Assembly (NCBI GenBank): GCA_937872385.1 | Contig: CALMSO010000026.1 | Coordinates: 1-64,000 of the forward strand | Direction: 5' to 3' | Length of the DNA stretch: 64,000 bases | Source of the DNA: an uncultured Saprospiraceae bacterium | GTDB taxonomy: Bacteria; Bacteroidota; Bacteroidia; Chitinophagales; Saprospiraceae | Shown here: one piece after another, positions 61,311 to 64,000 of the stretch | Position numbering within the stretch: position 1 is the first letter of the stretch | Layout of the letters: the number at the start of each line of letters is the position of its first letter | Notes under the pieces: model-generated | Seen by the model: only the letters and a program-made list of their open reading frames with translations | What the model was told of the DNA's origin: nothing | The model's database searches: none | Translations under genes and position numbers: made by a program

Positions 61311-64000
61311 ATGAGGCTTGGTTACGCTATTACACTGGCAATGCTATTCCCGGCTACAATCGCCTGGCTGCAACCCATCAACAACACCTGTGAGGGCGCG
61401 ATTGTCATTCCGCCTTCGGCCAACTGGTGCTCGAATATCGGCGAGTTTACCAATGCGGGTGCTACTCCCTCCGGTTATGGTGCTGCCAATTGTTTTTCCA
61501 ATGCTGGCAATGACGTATGGTTCATTTTCCGGCCCTTAGCCACCGACGTGACCATCACCGTGCTGGGCGCTACCTCGCAAGGCGCGGGCGGTACACTCAC
61601 CCGGCCTGAAGTGTCGCTTTATCTGGGTACTTGCGGGGGTACTATTTTTGAACAGCAATGCGAATCCGCCTCACAGGGCAATAACGTTGTAGAATTGTAC
61701 AAAGGCGGCTTAGCCGTCGGCGAAACTTATTTCATTCGCGTGCAAGGCGTGAGCGGCCGCACAGGTACCTTTCAGTTGTGTGTCAATAATTACACCCCAC
61801 CCAACGAGCCCGGCTCGGACTGCTTCTCTGCTTCGGTGCTATGCGACAAAAACACTTTTGTGGTGCAGCAGGTCGTAGGTGCTGGCTCCGATCCTACGGA
61901 AGCCAACGACGCGCCTTGCCTCAACCAGTTTCCTGGCAATGTGGAATCCAATTCTACTTGGTTTGCTTGGACTGCTGCCAACGATGGCATGTTGACTTTC
62001 ACCCTCTTCCCACTCAATCCCTCGGATGACCTCGATTTTGTTCTTTACGAAATACCCAACGGCCCGCTCGACTGTCGCAACAAAAGAGTGCTGCGCTGTA
62101 TGGCTTCTGGTTCTTTTTTCTTTCCCAGCCGCTGCATGGGCCCCACCGGGCTGCGCGAGGGCGAAACCGATACCTCCGAGCCACCAGGCTGTAATGATGC
62201 ACGACAAAACAATTTTCTGGCGCCCCTGCAAATGGAGCGCGGCAAGAGCTATGCACTGATGGTCAATAATTTTTCGGACACTGGCAATGGCTTCCGAATA
62301 GAATTTGGCGGCAACGGCGAATTTGTAGGACCCGAAGCCGATTTCAATAATGAACCCGACCTGAGCGCCTGCGTGGGGCAGCCGATTACATTCACCGATG
62401 CCTCTACTTTTGCCAATGGCTCCATTGTAGAATGGGAATGGCAGTTTGGCCTGACCGCCGACCTCAGCAACGCCGACGTGCAAGGCCCGCATACCGTATC
62501 CTACAATCGCGCCGGGCAGAAATCCATTGTGCTTTCCATCGAAAGCGACCGAGGATGCCGTGTTACCGTTATCAAAACCATTGAGGTAGAATGCTGTGGC
62601 GATCATTTCGACGCCGATGGAGTGGTGACCGACCTGACTTGCCCTGACTCAGACGATGGCGCAGTGAATGTAACCGTGACCAATGACTATGGCCCTTACG
62701 AGTTTCTTTGGAATACTGGCGCTACTACCGACAACATCACCGGGCTCGCAGTCGGAAATTACACTGTAACTGTCACCGACCAAGCCACTTGTGATACCGT
62801 ACTTACTTTCACCGTAGCAGACCCGCCCCCTTTTAATATAGACACCCTCATCACCATGCCTACCTGCGGCGGCGGCACCGATGGCGCTGTCGTATTGCAA
62901 ATCAGCGGAGGTACCGAGCCTTACGAATTCAATTGGCAAAATACGGGCTTTGGCCCCAGCAATCGCTTAGAAAACATTCCGCGTGGCGATTACGATGTTG
63001 TAATCCGCGATGGCAATGGCTGTGAAATTCCGATGACGATTCCGGTGCGCGAGCTGGAGTTGGTGCTCAATCCAACCGTAGATGCCATCACCCCACCCAG
63101 CTGTACCGGGCTGGCCGATGGCTCTATTCAAGTACTAATTGCCAACGGGCAAGGACCTTACGTGTACAACTGGAACGATGGGCAAGGCTTCCGCAGCGCG
63201 GCTTCACTGACCGGGCTGCGCGCCAATGTTTACAATGTACAAGTGCGCGATGCCAATCTCTGCGAAGGTAATTTTTCGTTCAATATGGAAGACCCGGCAC
63301 CTTTGGAGCTAACTTTCGATATAGACAATGCCAGTTGCAATGGATTATCAGACGGGACAGCCATCGCCGTAGTGACCGGAGGCACCGGATCCTACACCTA
63401 CACTTGGGCCAATGGCGAAACAAAGGAAAGCATTACCAATCTGCGGGCCGGTAGCTATAATCTGACCGTTCGGGACTCGAACAACTGCACCATCACTGGT
63501 GCGGCCATAGTCACGGAACCAGCAGCCGTGGGTATTTCCATCGCGGACGTGCTCAATGTAGTGTGCCACGGCGAAGCCACCGGTTCCATTGCTGTGACGT
63601 CCACCGGCGGCACTCTGCCCTATAATTTTACTATCAATGGCGGTACTTTGCAGCCGCAGCCAGTTTTCAACGGGCTGAGAGCGGGTGCTTACACCATTAC
63701 GGTGGAAGACGCCGAGGGCTGTCGGGCTGAAACCAGCGCTACCATTACCGAACCACAGCCGCTATTGGTCAATGCTGGCGAAGACCAAACGGTTGAATTA
63801 GGTTATACAGTTGATTTACAAGCAATTGCAAACAACCCCAATGTCACTTTCACCTGGACGCCCCCCGACCGCCTGAGTTGCGCCGACTGCCCCAACCCGA
63901 CCGCCGGGCCCGCCCGCACTACCGTTTATACCATCACTATCCAGGATCAAGACAATTGCACAGCGTCCGATTCCCTGCGCATTCGCGTCACCGTCAATCG
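61311..64000 (+). CDS. Giant secreted SprB/PKD-repeat surface protein (3' end beyond window)
   Basis: Open frame of 896 codons without a stop at the right edge. The start MRLGYAITLAMLFPATIAWLQ is a signal peptide. The N-terminal part (about 25-320) has two jelly-roll-like segments of the type seen in Bacteroidota surface proteins (GNDVWFIFRPLATDV and ESNSTWFAWTAANDG). A PKD-like domain follows (FNNEPDLSACVGQPITFTDA, then WEWQFG), then at least five SprB repeats (62632-63774), each with a C-x-G-x-x-D/T-G start and a L-x-A/V-G-x-Y-x-V-x-V-x-D end, and a further PKD-like unit (NAGEDQTVELGYTVDLQA). A gliding-type C-terminal sorting domain is expected beyond the window. Adhesin or motility role is inferred. 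Confidence 0.9.
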   Translation, partial: MRLGYAITLAMLFPATIAWLQPINNTCEGAIVIPPSANWCSNIGEFTNAGATPSGYGAANCFSNAGNDVWFIFRPLATDVTITVLGATSQGAGGTLTRPEVSLYLGTCGGTIFEQQCESASQGNNVVELYKGGLAVGETYFIRVQGVSGRTGTFQLCVNNYTPPNEPGSDCFSASVLCDKNTFVVQQVVGAGSDPTEANDAPCLNQFPGNVESNSTWFAWTAANDGMLTFTLFPLNPSDDLDFVLYEIPNGPLDCRNKRVLRCMASGSFFFPSRCMGPTGLREGETDTSEPPGCNDARQNNFLAPLQMERGKSYALMVNNFSDTGNGFRIEFGGNGEFVGPEADFNNEPDLSACVGQPITFTDASTFANGSIVEWEWQFGLTADLSNADVQGPHTVSYNRAGQKSIVLSIESDRGCRVTVIKTIEVECCGDHFDADGVVTDLTCPDSDDGAVNVTVTNDYGPYEFLWNTGATTDNITGLAVGNYTVTVTDQATCDTVLTFTVADPPPFNIDTLITMPTCGGGTDGAVVLQISGGTEPYEFNWQNTGFGPSNRLENIPRGDYDVVIRDGNGCEIPMTIPVRELELVLNPTVDAITPPSCTGLADGSIQVLIANGQGPYVYNWNDGQGFRSAASLTGLRANVYNVQVRDANLCEGNFSFNMEDPAPLELTFDIDNASCNGLSDGTAIAVVTGGTGSYTYTWANGETKESITNLRAGSYNLTVRDSNNCTITGAAIVTEPAAVGISIADVLNVVCHGEATGSIAVTSTGGTLPYNFTINGGTLQPQPVFNGLRAGAYTITVEDAEGCRAETSATITEPQPLLVNAGEDQTVELGYTVDLQAIANNPNVTFTWTPPDRLSCADCPNPTAGPARTTVYTITIQDQDNCTASDSLRIRVTVN
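62632..63774 (+). repeat. Array of five SprB-type protein repeats
   Basis: Five successive protein repeats of about 72-76 residues inside the large surface protein. Each has a cysteine near its start (LTCPDSDDG, PTCGGGTDG, PSCTGLADG, ASCNGLSDG, VVCHGEATG), a GPYxxxW-like core, and ends with a cysteine in DxxxC. They are diverged at DNA level, so this is an old array. Confidence 0.85.

Noticed and set aside
61839..62606. 255-residue reverse frame
   Set aside because: Antisense shadow of the large SprB-repeat gene, which has a signal peptide and repeats in the forward frame.

Overview
The window is chromosomal DNA of a Bacteroidota bacterium, most likely of the Saprospiria/Lewinella type (inference from gene content). 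The evidence is a type IX secretion sortase (PorU), a secreted M36 peptidase with a type IX C-terminal sorting tail, a large SprB-repeat surface protein, a PorE-like OmpA protein, several OmpA/lipoprotein genes, and many upstream sites matching the Bacteroidota promoter (TTG about 19-21 bp before TAnnTTTG). Coding density is high. I see no rRNA, tRNA, CRISPR array, phage or IS transposase.

Layout. 0-4.4 kb: D-aminoacyl-tRNA deacylase, then sugar-nucleotide and exopolysaccharide genes (GDP-mannose pyrophosphorylase, a GT4 glycosyltransferase, UDP-GlcNAc 2-epimerase). 4.7-12.5 kb: GNAT protein, AlkA-type glycosylase, secreted M36 metallopeptidase, RlmB-type rRNA methylase and UvrC. 12.5-21.5 kb: PorE-like OmpA protein, universal stress protein, YqeY protein, a 42-bp tandem repeat, an ALDH7-type aldehyde dehydrogenase, a secreted GH65 enzyme and ferritin. 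21.8-25.6 kb: a one-strand tyrosine/homogentisate catabolic operon (marR, four-helix-bundle gene, hmgA, four-helix-bundle gene, hpd). Both four-helix-bundle genes are bordered by short inverted repeats that contain their stop codons. 25.6-34.6 kb: META-like lipoprotein, FabG, a second MarR, M28 lipoprotein peptidase, a UvrD-type helicase fused to an Fe-S nuclease, an outer-surface protein and an OmpA lipoprotein.

34.7-39.8 kb: a compact, AT-rich type III restriction-modification locus (mod, an unknown 196-aa gene, res). The middle gene carries a D...QxR arrangement suggestive of a PD-(D/E)XK nuclease. The C-terminal nuclease motif of Res lacks the usual lysine. This is the best candidate here for an unusual or undescribed defence arrangement. 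39.9-49.8 kb: ribosomal protein S1, a GH3-family ligase, a rhomboid protease and the very large PorU sortase.

49.8-59.4 kb: a cell-surface polysaccharide/glycoconjugate cluster (GT-C membrane protein, alpha/alpha-toroid protein, FemAB-like acyltransferase, Wzx flippase, LIC_10190-like membrane protein, two GT4 enzymes), with long AT-rich stretches typical of such loci. 59.4-61.1 kb: a short operon pssA-purS-rsmI. 61.3 kb to the right edge: the start of a giant secreted SprB/PKD-repeat adhesin, open at the window end.

How they work together: PorU, the sorting tails, the polysaccharide cluster and the SprB-type protein are parts of one theme, type IX secretion and decoration of the cell surface. 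The tyrosine operon, ALDH7 enzyme, peptidases and GH65 enzyme suggest a protein- and sugar-degrading heterotroph.
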